Positions 14,480-24,531 are shown, counted from the stretch's first letter. The stretch: DNA of 64,000 nucleotides from Flavobacterium davisii (GCF_019565505.1 NZ_CP067378.1:248001-312000); one strand, 5' to 3'. Numbers and translations: made by a program. The notes: generated by a model from the letters alone, not told the origin.

Positions 14480-15043
14480 TTAGGAACTCAAACGGCTAAG
14501 TGTTTCTCTAGAAACGCCTAAATAAGAAGCAATTAGTGTTTTGGGGACTCTTTGAAATAATATAGGATAATTTTCACGAAGTTGCTCGTATCTTTCTTTG
14601 GCGTTACTATTTAAAAAAGAAAGTATTCTTCTTTGTAAAGCCATGTAACCCGAATTGGATTTTTTTCTAAAAAAATGTTCTATTTTGTGCATATCAGCAC
14701 ACAATTTTTCTCTATTATACAAGGATAAACAAAGCACTTCTGTTGCTTCAATACAATCAATATTTAATATCGACTTTGTTTCGTTAAAATAAGCTTGATA
14801 ATCTGTAATCCACCAATCTTCCATGGCAAATTGCATGATATGTTCCTTTCCATCTTGATTAACATAATATGCCTTTAGAAGTCCCTTCGTTACAAAATGA
14901 TCATTCTGTACAAAATCCCCTTCTTGAATCAGATATTGGTGCTTTTTTAATTTTTTTATAGTAAAGTGAGACAAAATATATTCAAATTCTTTGTCTGTTA
15001 ATGGTGTAATTCTTTCTATTTGACTTCTCAATATCTCACTCAT
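14480..15043 (-). CDS. Crp/Fnr-family transcription regulator
   Basis: 187 residues: N-terminal cyclic-nucleotide-binding-type beta barrel (HQYLIQEGDFVQNDHFVTKGLLKAYY) and C-terminal helix-turn-helix (PKTLIASYLGVSRETLSRL). No cysteine cluster for an Fe-S centre is seen, so this is a Crp-like sensor of unknown ligand, common in Bacteroidetes. Position and strand suggest it controls the DJ-1-like gene downstream, or sits in one unit with it; this is inferred. Confidence 0.8.
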   Translation of the reverse strand: MSEILRSQIERITPLTDKEFEYILSHFTIKKLKKHQYLIQEGDFVQNDHFVTKGLLKAYYVNQDGKEHIMQFAMEDWWITDYQAYFNETKSILNIDCIEATEVLCLSLYNREKLCADMHKIEHFFRKKSNSGYMALQRRILSFLNSNAKERYEQLRENYPILFQRVPKTLIASYLGVSRETLSRLSS

Positions 15044-15322
15044 TTCTCTCTAAACAGTCTTTTTAGCTGGTATAATTTTTTTAGTATCTTAATTTTGTTG
15101 GGTAAATATAGTAGAAAACAGTACACGTCCCAAGTTAAGCTAAGCGGATTTTCTTTAATATGCTTGACATTTTAATTTTTCAAGCACTTACAATCTAAAC
15201 TAAATAAGAGCTTTATTTTTCTTCTTTTATTTTTTCCCATTTAGATTTAATTTCAATAACCTTTATTCCATTTTATATAAGCATTTCATGATTACACTGC
15301 TTACACAACAAAATATTAGTTA

Positions 15323-15757
15323 CTAATGAATCTTTTTCAATTTATAACATACTATTATATTGCCGAAAAAATTTAATACACAACTCGACAACCATAACCA
15401 ATATCCATTTCCATATACTATAATTTCACTTTTTTCTCCAGCTTCATTTACTATTATCTCTTTAAAAAACAAAAAAGATAATGAGAAGACAACAGCCATA
15501 AAGCTTAAGTATAAAGATATTTTAGAATTTTTAAAAATTAATACTATCCATGAAATAATCAATAACGGATTAGCTAGCCAAGATATTCCTGGTCCAAAAA
15601 TATCGAACCAACCTAATAAAAAAGATGTCAACCCAAATGATCCTATTGAATCCTTCATTTCAGCTATATAATAAGCATTTTGTGTAAGAGACATTAATAA
15701 TAATATTAAACTCAAAGAAACAATCAGTATTTTTAGGTTTTGGTGTTTATTTTTCAT
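15323..15757 (-). CDS. small four-helix membrane protein, function unknown
   Basis: 144 residues with about four hydrophobic segments: ILIVSLSLILLLMSL, WLANPLLIISWIVLIF, LYLSFMAVVFSLSFLFF and YWLWLSSCVLNFFGNIIV. The charged ends (MKNKHQN and KLKKIH) suggest cytoplasmic termini. No family is recognised. It is flanked by spacers of 280 and 460 bases and is probably monocistronic. Confidence 0.6.
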   Translation of the reverse strand: MKNKHQNLKILIVSLSLILLLMSLTQNAYYIAEMKDSIGSFGLTSFLLGWFDIFGPGISWLANPLLIISWIVLIFKNSKISLYLSFMAVVFSLSFLFFKEIIVNEAGEKSEIIVYGNGYWLWLSSCVLNFFGNIIVCYKLKKIH

Positions 15758-15966
15758 CTGAATATATTTTTTTAAAAAGTATTCTAAAAATTATTTTTTG
15801 CTTCAAAATAATATTTCTACTTTTTATATTCCTTTTCTTCCAAATATAACTCATTTTCGATATTCTGACAAAGTATTATTTACCTATCATTATGTATACT
15901 TTTTTTATTACCAAAATTCTTTATCTCAAATTATACGCATTGAATCAAAATAATGAAATGCGGGTT

Positions 15967-16117
15967 AAACTCAGATTCCACATTAGAAAAAATAAATTTT
16001 ATAACTTACTGAAATAGAAGGGTTTATTTATTTGGTAATTCTAGTTCGTAATTTTATATAGTACTAACAATCAATAAAATATGTTTTTTTAAAATCTCTA
16101 ACGCTTAATCAGGGTTT
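15967..16117. repeat. 151-bp inverted-repeat element (MITE-like), copy 1
   Basis: Left end AAACTCAGATTCCACATTAG and right end (TCTAACGCTTAATCAGGGTTT, 16097-16117) are imperfect inverted repeats of the AACCCAGATTnCGCATTAGA type. The interior (ATTTTATAACTTACTGAAATA, GGTAATTCTAG, TAGTACTAACAATCAATAAAAT) recurs at 25840-25989. Non-coding. Confidence 0.65.
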
Positions 16118-16155
16118 AAAAATCTCTAATGCGGAATTTTGATTAAAAACTAAAA

Positions 16156-16188
16156 AACTTCTGTTAATCTAAAAGTCTAACAGAAGTT
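16156..16188 (-). terminator. hairpin terminator
   Basis: An 11-bp stem (AACTTCTGTTA and complement TAACAGAAGTT, 11-base loop) lies just beyond the leftward 93-residue gene. Confidence 0.65.
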
Positions 16189-16220
16189 ACAAATATCATT
16201 TTTTGTAAAAATTTAAATTC

Positions 16221-16501
16221 TTATACTATTTTATAAATACGATTTATTGGAATAGTAACTCCCTTTTTAGAATTATCTCTTGATCTGTTACTCCCCAAAT
16301 TGTTGTATCCACTACTCTTTTTGAAATGGCATCTTCAAAATAAATTTTAATTTTAGCATGTTCTAAATTTCCTAATACCTGCGCTCGTTCCAACTCTACT
16401 TTTAATTGAGCTCTATCTTTTAATTCTTCTAAAACTTCTTCATTTGGGAAATTTAAGTCTTCTATTAATTCTTTTTCTATCAATTCAAATTTTGTTTCCA
16501 T
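16221..16501 (-). CDS. small conserved hypothetical protein, frame break near the 3' end
   Basis: As read it has 85 residues, starting METKFELIEKELIEDL and ending ILKRELLFQ. Adding one base to the T5 run at 16264-16268 changes the end to ILKKGVTIPINRIYKIV and gives 93 residues with a stop at 16221. That ending continues the beta-strand pattern better. Highly charged helical first half, then beta strands (KIKIYFEDA, TTIWGVTDQEIIL). Soluble, function unknown. Confidence 0.6.
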
Positions 16502-16573
16502 ATATTTACACTTATTTTATAGGTCTGAGATATTATAAATTTAATCATTTTTTACAACAATTTGCATTTTTTT

Positions 16574-17149
16574 ATGAAATCCTTTACATTTTTACCATTT
16601 CAAAATTTAGAATCGGAACGATTAATACTAAGAAAAATGACCCATAAAGATGTGGATCAAGTATTTGCATTACGAAGTAATCCTGATAATATGCAATTTA
16701 TACCGCGTCCGCTATTAAAAAATAAAGAAGAGGCTATAGAACTTATAGACACTATAAATAATAAAATTGAATTAAATGAAGGAATCAATTGGGCTATTAC
16801 TGAAAAACCAGATGATAAATTAATAGGTTTTTTAGGTTATTATCGTATACAAAAAGAAAATTATCGTTCCGAAATAGGCTATATGATATTACCCGAATAT
16901 AACGGCAGAGGTATTGCTACAGAAGCTGTCCAACTTATATTAGAATATGGTTTTAATCAAATGGGACTTCATTCTATAGAAGCTGTAATAGATCCAAAAA
17001 ATCAAGCTTCTGCACGCGTATTAGAAAAATTAGGTTTTGTAAAAGAAGGTCATTTACGTGAAAATGAATATTTTGAGGGTAAATTTTGGGATTCTGTCAT
17101 TTATGCTATCCTAAAATCAGAATTTAACTTCAAAAATATTATAGAATAA
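16574..17149 (+). CDS. GNAT-family N-acetyltransferase (RimJ/RimL type)
   Basis: 191 residues from the ATG at 16574. Features of RimJ/RimL-like acetyltransferases: SERLILRKMTHKDVDQVFAL at the start, RSEIGYMILPEYNGRGIATEAVQ carrying the acetyl-CoA pyrophosphate loop (GRGIAT), and NQASARVLEKLGFVKEG. It probably acetylates an alpha-amino group of a protein or small molecule; the substrate cannot be told. The IS110 element begins 75 bases downstream. Confidence 0.88.
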   Translation: MKSFTFLPFQNLESERLILRKMTHKDVDQVFALRSNPDNMQFIPRPLLKNKEEAIELIDTINNKIELNEGINWAITEKPDDKLIGFLGYYRIQKENYRSEIGYMILPEYNGRGIATEAVQLILEYGFNQMGLHSIEAVIDPKNQASARVLEKLGFVKEGHLRENEYFEGKFWDSVIYAILKSEFNFKNIIE

Positions 17150-17224
17150 TAATTAAATAGGTCTACCAATATCTTCAATCCCTTATTATTCCTTAGAAGT
17201 TTATTACAAACAAAAAGAACTTTG

Positions 17225-17440
17225 AACCCAGATTTCAAGAAAGTATTGTTCTTTGACAAATGAGAGCTAACTTGTACTTACGAGCGAAGCCTATGTATAA
17301 AATGGTGAATTTATCCCCTCCCAGATTTTGGCTGAAATGTAAAAAGGCTTCCATTTGGAAGCCCTTTGAGACAATCAATGATGAAACACCATGTTATCTC
17401 GTATAGAATAATTTAAGCAAAGATATTACATTTCCTCGCA
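17225..17440 (+). ncRNA. candidate bridge RNA region of the IS110 left end
   Basis: IS110-group elements are known to encode a structured bridge RNA in the non-coding end upstream of the transposase. This 215-nt stretch is non-coding, conserved in three copies in the window, and contains a strong hairpin at about 17345-17362 (GGCTTCC, loop ATTT, GGAAGCC). That hairpin is kept with one or two stem changes in the copies at 49484 and 49713. RNA expression and guide loops are inferred, not seen. Confidence 0.35.
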
Positions 17441-17460
17441 TTTTAATAAAAAAATATTTT

Positions 17461-18785
17461 ATGAAAAGTTTCGAAAAAATGCAAATTGTAAATCCCAATG
17501 CTGCAGGAATTGATGTTGGGTCACGTTCTCATTTTGTAGCCATAGGACAGGATGAAAATCAAATTAGAGAATTTAATGTTTATCAATCAGGATTATGCGC
17601 TTTGGTAGCTTATCTTCAAGAGAACAAGATTCGTAGTGTTGCTTTGGAGTCCACAGGGAGTTATTGGCAATCTTTGTTTATGATCTTGCAGGGAAATGGT
17701 TTTGAAGTTCTTTTGGTTCAAGGGACTCAAACAAAAAACCTCAAAGCAAAGACAGATGTGAAAGATGCACAATGGATACAGAAACTTCATTCTTTAGGGC
17801 TATTACGAGGTTCTTTTTGCCCTCTGAAAGCACTTTGCAGATAAGAACACTTCATAGACATCGTTCTAGTTTGATTGAACAAAGTTCAAGCTTTGTAAAC
17901 AAAATGCAAAAAGCATTACGTTTAATGAACTTCAGACTCGACGTTGTGATAAGTGACATCACAGGAGTTTCTGGAATAAGAGTAATTGAGATGATACTAT
18001 CAGGTGAAACTTCAGGTGAAAAATTAGCTGAATATTGCGACAAACGAGTTAAAAAAAGCAAAGAAGAAATAGCCGACGCTTTGCAAGGTAAAATAAACAA
18101 TGAATACCTACATGAGCTTTCCGATTGTTATGATATTTACAGACTTATTCAAGATAAAATAAAAAACACCGATACTCGTATTGATCAAGTGCTGAAAAAT
18201 CAAACCAGAGAAATTGTTTTATCAGAAGATATCGAATTGGTAAAGAAACAGAATAAAGGGAAAAACCAACCCAAATTTGATGTACAGAAATATAGTTTAA
18301 AACTTTTTGGAGTAGATCTCTTTGCTATAGAATCAGTTTGCTCAGGAACCGTTACTAGTTTTTTAGCCGAAATAGGCACCGATATATATAAATTCAAGAC
18401 CTCCAAGCAATTTGTGAATTGGCTCAGGTTAGCTCCAAATAATAAAATTAGTGGAGGTAAGGTTTTGAGTAGCAGAACTCCAAAAGGGAAAAATAAATTT
18501 GCATTGACATTAAGAAATGCGGCAAATACAATTGAAAGAAAAAAAGAAGGTTACCTCGTTATGTTCTTTAAAAGGATTTCTTTTAAAAAAGGAAGAGGTG
18601 CTGCAATTACAGCAACAGCAAGAAAAATAGCAGTTATAATTTGGAATATGATAGTCAAAAAACAACATTATATACCAATAAATACAGACCAATATATTCA
18701 AGAAATGAAGAATAAAAAAACGATACAAATTAAAAAAATGATTAAAAAATACGGAATCGAAACTACTTCTTTATCAATTCCTTAA
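17461..18785 (+). CDS. IS110-family DEDD transposase (recombinase), one frame break
   Basis: About 441 residues. N-terminal RuvC-like DEDD domain: Asp in AAGIDVGSRSHF, Glu in VALESTGSYW, Asp pair in KTDVKDAQWIQKL. C-terminal transposase_20 domain: LFGVDLFAIESVCSGTVTSFLAEIG, then NWLRLAPNNKISGGKVLSSRTPKG with the conserved Ser region, then RNAANTIERKKEG. The frame breaks at a T5 run (17814-17818): one more T restores RGSFLPSESTLQIRTL. A programmed -1 slip on the T run would also produce full-length protein and is known in other IS families, but many non-IS genes here have the same kind of break. Confidence 0.85.
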
Positions 18786-18995
18786 ATTAAGTTAGATAGA
18801 ATTACGCATTAGACCCGAGCTTAGCGAATAGACGAAGTAAATCTATTCCACTTTATTTTTCTTCAAATTCAAGCACGTACTCAATTTTTAATCATCAAAA
18901 TAGTTTCTTATTTCTTCTTCTAAAATTTTCCGTGAGCACTTGAATTTATTGAAAAATTTTGTTTCACAACCAAGTCTAATGCGGAATCTGGGTTG

Positions 18996-19181
18996 AACCC
19001 AGATTACGCATTAGAAGTGTGAATCCCTGTCATATCAAGGGATACGGCTTAAAAAGTTCTAACGCTACGCATTAGAACTTTTTAAATATAAAATCATTCA
19101 AAAGCCTTATCAATTAGGGGTTTAGGCGATTTTGTGAAATTATTTTTTTAGAGATAAAAAATCTAATGCGGATTTTGGGTT
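18996..19181. mobile_element. 186-bp inverted-repeat element (MITE-like) next to the IS
   Basis: The left end AACCCAGATTACGCATTAGA (18996-19015) and right end TCTAATGCGGATTTTGGGTT (19162-19181) are 20-bp inverted repeats with three mismatches. Inside is a second hairpin (AAAAAGTTCTAA and TTAGAACTTTTT, about 19051-19083) and a smaller one (ATCCCTG, CAAGGGAT). It has no coding capacity. It abuts the right end of the IS110 element, separated by one base. Confidence 0.65.
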
Positions 19182-19216
19182 GAATCGAAATAATTTATTT
19201 CTTGTTCTTAATGCAG

Positions 19217-19257
19217 ATAACCCCATTTTCAGATAAAACACTGAAAATGGGGTTATC
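19217..19257 (-). terminator. strong hairpin downstream of the symporter gene
   Basis: A perfect 17-bp stem (GATAACCCCATTTTCAG and complement) with an 8-base loop, 62 bases beyond the leftward stop at 19320. It has no clear T-run, but the G+C-core, A+T-flank design matches the terminator at 26055-26090. Confidence 0.65.
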
Positions 19258-19319
19258 AAAAATGATACAATCTATCTATTTGAAATTTGAATTAGGATCT
19301 TCTTAATTTTTTACTATCA

Positions 19320-20579
19320 TTATTCCTTCTCCCAATTTCCAACTACAGACGTTGCTAAAGCATTTCCTAAAACATTTGTTGCACTTCTAAACATATCGCA
19401 AAAATGATCTATTGGCAATATTAGGGCAATACCTTCTACAGGAATATCAAACATACCACAAGTAGCTGCCACAACTACTAAACTAGCTCTTGGCACTCCT
19501 GCTATTCCTTTGCTTGTCAACATTAAAACTAATAACATCGTTAATTGAGTTCCTAAGTCTAATGAAACGCCATAAGCTTGTGCTATAAAAATACTTGCAA
19601 AAGTCATATACATCATACTTCCATCTAAATTAAAAGAATAACCTAATGGGAGCATAAATGATACAATTTTATCTTTTATACCAAATTTTTCTAATTCTTC
19701 TGTTAATTTAGGAAAAACAGCCTCACTACTAGTTGTACCAAATGCAATTACCAAAGGTGAAATAATATGATTTAAGAGAATTTTAATTCTTTTCCCTAAA
19801 AACAAATAACCAATAATTAATAATACAATCCATAACGAAGTAATTCCTACTAAAAAGGAACCAAAATATTTAGCATAAGTTAATAAAAGCTCACCTAAAT
19901 CACGAATAGCAAATACGCCTGCTATTGCTCCAAAAACACCTAGTGGGGCAAATTTCATTACATAATTCACCATTTTTAATATAATATGCGATGTTTTATC
20001 TAAAGCATTTATAACAGACTTTGTATGATCGCCTAAAGAAGCGGCTGCTAAACCAAAAAAGATTGAAAAGATTACAATTTGTAAAATTTCATTGGTTGCC
20101 ATTGCTTCTACAACACTTTTGGGAATTATATGTTCAACGAAATTTTGTGCCGAAAAATTTTGTGTTTTTTCTGTTACTTCCGCTGCTGTAGTTACATCTA
20201 CTCCACTTAGGTTTAGCCCTGCTCCCGGTTGTAAAATATTTACCCAAAACATTCCTATTAATAAAGAAAGAAAAGAAGCAGTAAAAAACCATCCTAGGGC
20301 TTTCCCTCCTATTCTTCCAACTGCTTTTATATCGCCTAATTTTGCAATACCTACAACCAACGTTGTAAAAACAAGAGGTGAAATAATCATTTGAACTAAG
20401 CGAATAAAAACTGTAGCTAACATTTTTATGTAGCCACTAAAATCCTTAGCGGTAGTATCGTCACAATTATTATGTATAAAAATCCCTAACGCTGCTCCTA
20501 AAAGCATTGCCAATAAGATTTGGACAGTCAGATTTGAAAAAATAGATTTCTTAGAAACTTCGTTTTTAGTTATTTCCAT
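19320..20579 (-). CDS. dicarboxylate/amino acid:cation symporter (DAACS, GltP/DctA-like)
   Basis: 419 residues, inner-membrane secondary transporter. The SFNLDGSMMYMTFASIFIAQA segment is the reentrant-loop and NMDGT-like region of the glutamate transporter fold, and TSKGIAGVPRASLVVVAATC is the second signature. Multiple hydrophobic helices run through the chain. Substrate is probably glutamate/aspartate or C4-dicarboxylates, with Na+ or H+ coupling. It is followed upstream by aroC only 3 bases away, so the two may be co-transcribed. Confidence 0.9.
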   Translation of the reverse strand: MEITKNEVSKKSIFSNLTVQILLAMLLGAALGIFIHNNCDDTTAKDFSGYIKMLATVFIRLVQMIISPLVFTTLVVGIAKLGDIKAVGRIGGKALGWFFTASFLSLLIGMFWVNILQPGAGLNLSGVDVTTAAEVTEKTQNFSAQNFVEHIIPKSVVEAMATNEILQIVIFSIFFGLAAASLGDHTKSVINALDKTSHIILKMVNYVMKFAPLGVFGAIAGVFAIRDLGELLLTYAKYFGSFLVGITSLWIVLLIIGYLFLGKRIKILLNHIISPLVIAFGTTSSEAVFPKLTEELEKFGIKDKIVSFMLPLGYSFNLDGSMMYMTFASIFIAQAYGVSLDLGTQLTMLLVLMLTSKGIAGVPRASLVVVAATCGMFDIPVEGIALILPIDHFCDMFRSATNVLGNALATSVVGNWEKE

Positions 20580-20582
20580 TAT

Positions 20583-21647
20583 TTAAATTTGATAAATTTT
20601 ATTTAATAAATAATAATCTGCCATTACTACAGCAGCCATTGCCTCAACAATAGGTACTGCCCTAGGCACTACACAAGGATCATGTCTTCCTTTACCTTGT
20701 TGTTCTATCAGTTGACCATTAATAGTTAAGACTTCTTGTTTTTGAATTAGAGTTGCCACGGGTTTAAAAGCTACTCTGAAATAAATATCCATACCATTAC
20801 TTATTCCTCCCTGTATTCCTCCTGACAAATTTGTTTGAGTTGTTCCGTCTGAATTAAAACGATCATTATGGTCACTTCCTTTCATTTTAGCACCACAAAA
20901 ACCACTTCCATACTCAAAACCATGAACAGCATTTATTGATAACATTGCTTTACCTAATTCTGCATGTAATTTATCAAAAACAGGTTCTCCTAAACCTATT
21001 GGTACATTTTGAATAACACAAGTTATAGTGCCACCTATTGTATCGCCTTGTTTTTTTATTTCTTTAATATGAGCTTCCATTAATCCTGCAACTTCTAAAT
21101 CAGGACACCTAACAGGATTGGATTCTATTTTAGAAAAATCCAATTCTTGATAAGGTTTGTTAATACTTATTTCGCCTACAGAAGAAACAAAAGCATTGAT
21201 TTTTATTTCAGAAATTATTTGTTTTGCTACAGCTCCTGCCAATACTCTGCAAGCAGTTTCTCTTGCAGAACTACGACCTCCTCCTCTATAATCACGAAAA
21301 CCATATTTCTGATCATAAACATAATCAGCATGACTCGGCCTATAAGTATCTTTTATGTGGCTATAATCATCTGATTTTTGATTGGTATTGGGAATTATAA
21401 AACCAATAGAGGTTCCTGTTGTTTTTCCTTCAAAAATTCCAGATACAAACTGTACTTCATCTTCTTCTTTTCGTTGTGTGACAATAGAAGATTGACTCGG
21501 TTTACGCCTTTGCATTTCTTGACTAATAAGTCCCATATCTAATTCAATACCTGATGGACATCCATCAATTACCCCACCTAAAGCTTGACCATGTGATTCT
21601 CCAAAAGTGGTTATTTTGAATATATTTCCAAAAGAATTTCCTGCCAT
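20583..21647 (-). CDS. aroC: chorismate synthase
   Basis: 354 residues, full length. Converts 5-enolpyruvylshikimate 3-phosphate to chorismate using reduced FMN, the last step of the shikimate pathway. Signatures: [20 protein letters not shown] near the N-terminus, [21 protein letters not shown] in the middle and [18 protein letters not shown] near the C-terminus. It ends 3 bases before the symporter gene starts, suggesting an operon. Confidence 0.97.
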   Translation of the reverse strand: MAGNSFGNIFKITTFGESHGQALGGVIDGCPSGIELDMGLISQEMQRRKPSQSSIVTQRKEEDEVQFVSGIFEGKTTGTSIGFIIPNTNQKSDDYSHIKDTYRPSHADYVYDQKYGFRDYRGGGRSSARETACRVLAGAVAKQIISEIKINAFVSSVGEISINKPYQELDFSKIESNPVRCPDLEVAGLMEAHIKEIKKQGDTIGGTITCVIQNVPIGLGEPVFDKLHAELGKAMLSINAVHGFEYGSGFCGAKMKGSDHNDRFNSDGTTQTNLSGGIQGGISNGMDIYFRVAFKPVATLIQKQEVLTINGQLIEQQGKGRHDPCVVPRAVPIVEAMAAVVMADYYLLNKIYQI

Positions 21648-21737
21648 TCGATTCCTTATTATTAACCTATATTTAAAAAGAATGTTTTTTAGTTTAGATA
21701 TGTTTATATAGAAAATTTATAAAAATTTCCAAAAAAT

Positions 21738-21764
21738 TAAGGCTGTCTATCTAAAACAGCCTTA
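21738..21764 (-). terminator. terminator of glyA
   Basis: A 9-bp stem (TAAGGCTGT and ACAGCCTTA, 9-base loop) followed on the minus strand by T-rich sequence. It lies 21 bases past the glyA stop. Confidence 0.75.
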
Positions 21765-21784
21765 TTTAATATTAATATCGTAAA

Positions 21785-23059
21785 CTAAAAAACAAACATA
21801 GCGCGTTCACTCATCATTTCATTTACTTCATTAGCTACTTGCTCAATAACTTCTTCATTGGTATGATTCGTTAATACTCGATCTATAAAATCTACGATTT
21901 TGTCCATATCTGTTTCTACTAAACCACGAGTAGTAATAGCTGGTGTTCCAACACGAATACCAGAAGTTATAAAAGGTGATTTATCATCAAAAGGAACCAT
22001 ATTTTTATTTACAGTAATTTCCGCTTTTACTAATACATTTTCAGCTTCTTTTCCTGTAATGCCTTTGTTACGTAAATCTATCAACATCATGTGATTATCT
22101 GTTCCTCCTGATATGATGTTATAACCTCTTTTTACAAATGCTTCTGCCATTGCTTTTGCATTTTTTTGTACTTGCATAGCATAAGTAAAGAACTCATCCG
22201 ATAAACATTCGCCAAAAGCAACTGCTTTAGCAGCTATAATGTGCATTAAAGGACCGCCTTGATTTCCTGGAAAAACAGCCATATCTAATAAATTAGACAT
22301 CATTTTTACATCCCCTTTAGGCGTTGTGTATCCCCAAGGATTGGGAAAATCTTCTCCCATCATGATCATACCTCCACGTGGCCCACGTAAAGTTTTATGA
22401 GTAGTTGTTGTTACAATATGACAATAAGGAATAGGATCACTCATTAATCCTTTTGCTATTAAACCTGCTGGATGAGAAATGTCTGCCATTAAAATAGCGC
22501 CTACAGAATCTGCTATTTCACGAAAACGTTTAAAATCCATATCACGAGAATAAGCAGAAGCCCCCGCAATAATTAATTTAGGTTGTTCTTTAGTGGCTAC
22601 TTCTTGAATTTTGTCATAATCTAACATCCCTGTTTCCTGATTTACACCATAAAAAACAGGTCGGTATAATTTTCCTGAAAAATTCACAGGAGATCCATGC
22701 GTTAAGTGTCCTCCATGTGATAAGTCAAAACCTAAAATTGTATCACCTGGTTGTAAACAAGCTGCAAAAACAGCTGTATTAGCTTGAGAGCCTGAATGAG
22801 GTTGTACATTAACATACGCTGCTCCAAACAAAGCTTTTGCTCTATCAATAGCAATTTGTTCTACCACATCTACTACTTCGCAACCTCCATAGTACCTTTT
22901 GTTAGGGTATCCTTCTGCATATTTATTAGTCAAACAAGAACCTGCTGCTTCCATTACTTGGTCGCTTACAAAATTCTCTGAAGCAATTAATTCAATACCG
23001 TGAATTTGTCTATCTTGTTCATCAAGAATTAAATCGAATATTTGTTCGTCGCGTAACAT
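21785..23059 (-). CDS. glyA: serine hydroxymethyltransferase
   Basis: 424 residues from the ATG at 23059 ([15 protein letters not shown]); a longer open frame to 23119 exists, but its extra 20 residues do not fit the family. PLP enzyme that interconverts serine and glycine with tetrahydrofolate. The PLP lysine is in [28 protein letters not shown] and [16 protein letters not shown] are diagnostic. A divergent fumarylacetoacetase gene begins 113 bases away, so both promoters lie in 23060-23172. Confidence 0.97.
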   Translation of the reverse strand: MLRDEQIFDLILDEQDRQIHGIELIASENFVSDQVMEAAGSCLTNKYAEGYPNKRYYGGCEVVDVVEQIAIDRAKALFGAAYVNVQPHSGSQANTAVFAACLQPGDTILGFDLSHGGHLTHGSPVNFSGKLYRPVFYGVNQETGMLDYDKIQEVATKEQPKLIIAGASAYSRDMDFKRFREIADSVGAILMADISHPAGLIAKGLMSDPIPYCHIVTTTTHKTLRGPRGGMIMMGEDFPNPWGYTTPKGDVKMMSNLLDMAVFPGNQGGPLMHIIAAKAVAFGECLSDEFFTYAMQVQKNAKAMAEAFVKRGYNIISGGTDNHMMLIDLRNKGITGKEAENVLVKAEITVNKNMVPFDDKSPFITSGIRVGTPAITTRGLVETDMDKIVDFIDRVLTNHTNEEVIEQVANEVNEMMSERAMFVF

Positions 23060-23172
23060 TTTTGAATATTTTTTATAAATAATTGTCAAAAATACAAAAA
23101 GTGTTTGGTATAATCCCAATAGAAACTATATTTGAGGTGTAAAATTTATTTAAAATCACAAAAAAATATAAT

Positions 23173-24455
23173 ATGCCTATTACAGCTAACAATCCTGAGA
23201 GAAAATCATGGTTAGAAGTATCTTCTACTAGCGATTTTCCTATTCAAAATATTCCATTTGGTATTTTTTTAACAAAAGACGATATTGTAACCGTTGGTAC
23301 TCGCATTGGAAACTATGCTATCGATCTAGGTGCATTACATCAATTGGGCTATTTTGAAGGAATTGATTTAACAGACGACGTATTTCTTCAAGACGCTTTA
23401 AACGAATTTATTTCTTGTGGAAAAAAACATGGCGATTAGTTCGTAATCGTATTGCTGATATTTTTGACGCTGAAAATGCTGATTTAAGAGATAACATCAA
23501 ACATCGTGATGTCGTTATTTTTAAAATTGAAGATGTAGAAATGCAATTACCTGTATTTGTAGGTGATTATACTGATTTTTTTTCCAGTAAAGAACATGCT
23601 ACAAATACAGGCAAAATGTTTCGTGATCCAGCTAATGCTTTACTACCAAATTGGTTACATATACCTGTAGGATATCATGGAAGAAGCTCTACTATTATTC
23701 CTTCAGGAATTCCTGTACATAGACCTATGGGACAAACCATGCCTGTTGATGGAACCGCTCCTGTTTTTGGCCCTTCTCGTTTAGTCGATTTTGAATTAGA
23801 AACCGCTTTCATTACTACAGATGCCAATCTAATGGGTGAAAATATTCCAGTAGGCGAAGCAGAAGATTATATCTTTGGAATGGTTCTATTAAATGACTGG
23901 AGTGCTCGTGATATTCAAAAATGGGAATATGTTCCGCTAGGCCCTTTCTTAGCTAAAAATTTTGCAAGTTCTATTTCTCCATGGATCGTAACTATGGATG
24001 CTCTAGAACCATTCCGTTGCGCATCCCCTGTTCAGGAACCTACTCCGCTACCTTATTTACAACAAACAGGAGATTATGCTTTTGACATCCGATTACAAGT
24101 CGGTATCGCTCCTGAAAATGCAGACGAAACAATCATTAGCAATACAAACTTTAAATATATGTACTGGACTATGACGCAACAGTTAGCACATCATACAATT
24201 AATGGTTGTCGTATAAATTCTGGTGATATGATGGGATCCGGTACAATATCAGGTCCTACTGAAGATTCGCTAGGATCTATGTTAGAACTAACGTGGGGAG
24301 GCAAAAATCCTATCACTTTAAAAGATGGTTCTGAAAGAAAATTTATTAATGACGGAGATACTGTAATCATGAGAGGTTACTGTCAAAATGAAAACACAAG
24401 AATTGGATTTGGTGAAGTTTCAAGTAAACTATTACCTCCCATTCCTACAAAATAA
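23173..24455 (+). CDS. fumarylacetoacetase, one frame break
   Basis: About 428 residues. Hydrolyses fumarylacetoacetate to fumarate and acetoacetate, the last step of tyrosine and phenylalanine breakdown. The N-terminal small domain (ERKSWLEVSSTSDFPIQNIPFGIF) and the catalytic domain (DYTDFFSSKEHATNTGKMFR with the catalytic His, VDFELETAF, FGMVLLNDWSARDIQKWEY) are complete. The frame breaks in an A7 run at 23421-23427; one more A gives SCGKKTWRLVRNRIADIF and joins both parts. No other tyrosine-degradation genes are adjacent. Confidence 0.93.
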
Positions 24456-24463
24456 AACTTTTT

Positions 24464-24489
24464 AATACTCCGAACCTTTCGGAGTATTT
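24464..24489 (+). terminator. intrinsic terminator after fumarylacetoacetase
   Basis: Hairpin AATACTCCGAA...TTCGGAGTATT followed by a T-run, 9 bases after the stop. Confidence 0.9.
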
Positions 24490-24531
24490 TTTGGCTTGAA
24501 TTTTGCCTAATTCATTTTAAATTTTAATTGT

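Larger units (their letters stand above)
17225..18994 (+). mobile_element. IS110-family insertion element with terminal inverted repeats
   Basis: Element of about 1.77 kb. The left end AACCCAGATTTC at 17225 and the right end GTCTAATGCGGAATCTGGG at 18974-18992 are inverted with respect to each other. A non-coding left region of about 215 nt precedes the transposase gene, and about 200 nt follow it. Left and right parts both recur, without the gene, at 49713-50113. That comparison fixes the outer ends. Terminal inverted repeats are unusual for IS110 elements, so the IS may have inserted into, or captured, an older inverted-repeat element. Confidence 0.7.

Noticed and set aside
14480..15043. Fnr-type oxygen sensor
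   Set aside because: No N-terminal cysteine cluster for an iron-sulfur centre is visible.
21147..21374. Plus-strand frames within aroC, glyA and other conserved genes
   Set aside because: They are opposite-strand shadows of well-identified genes.
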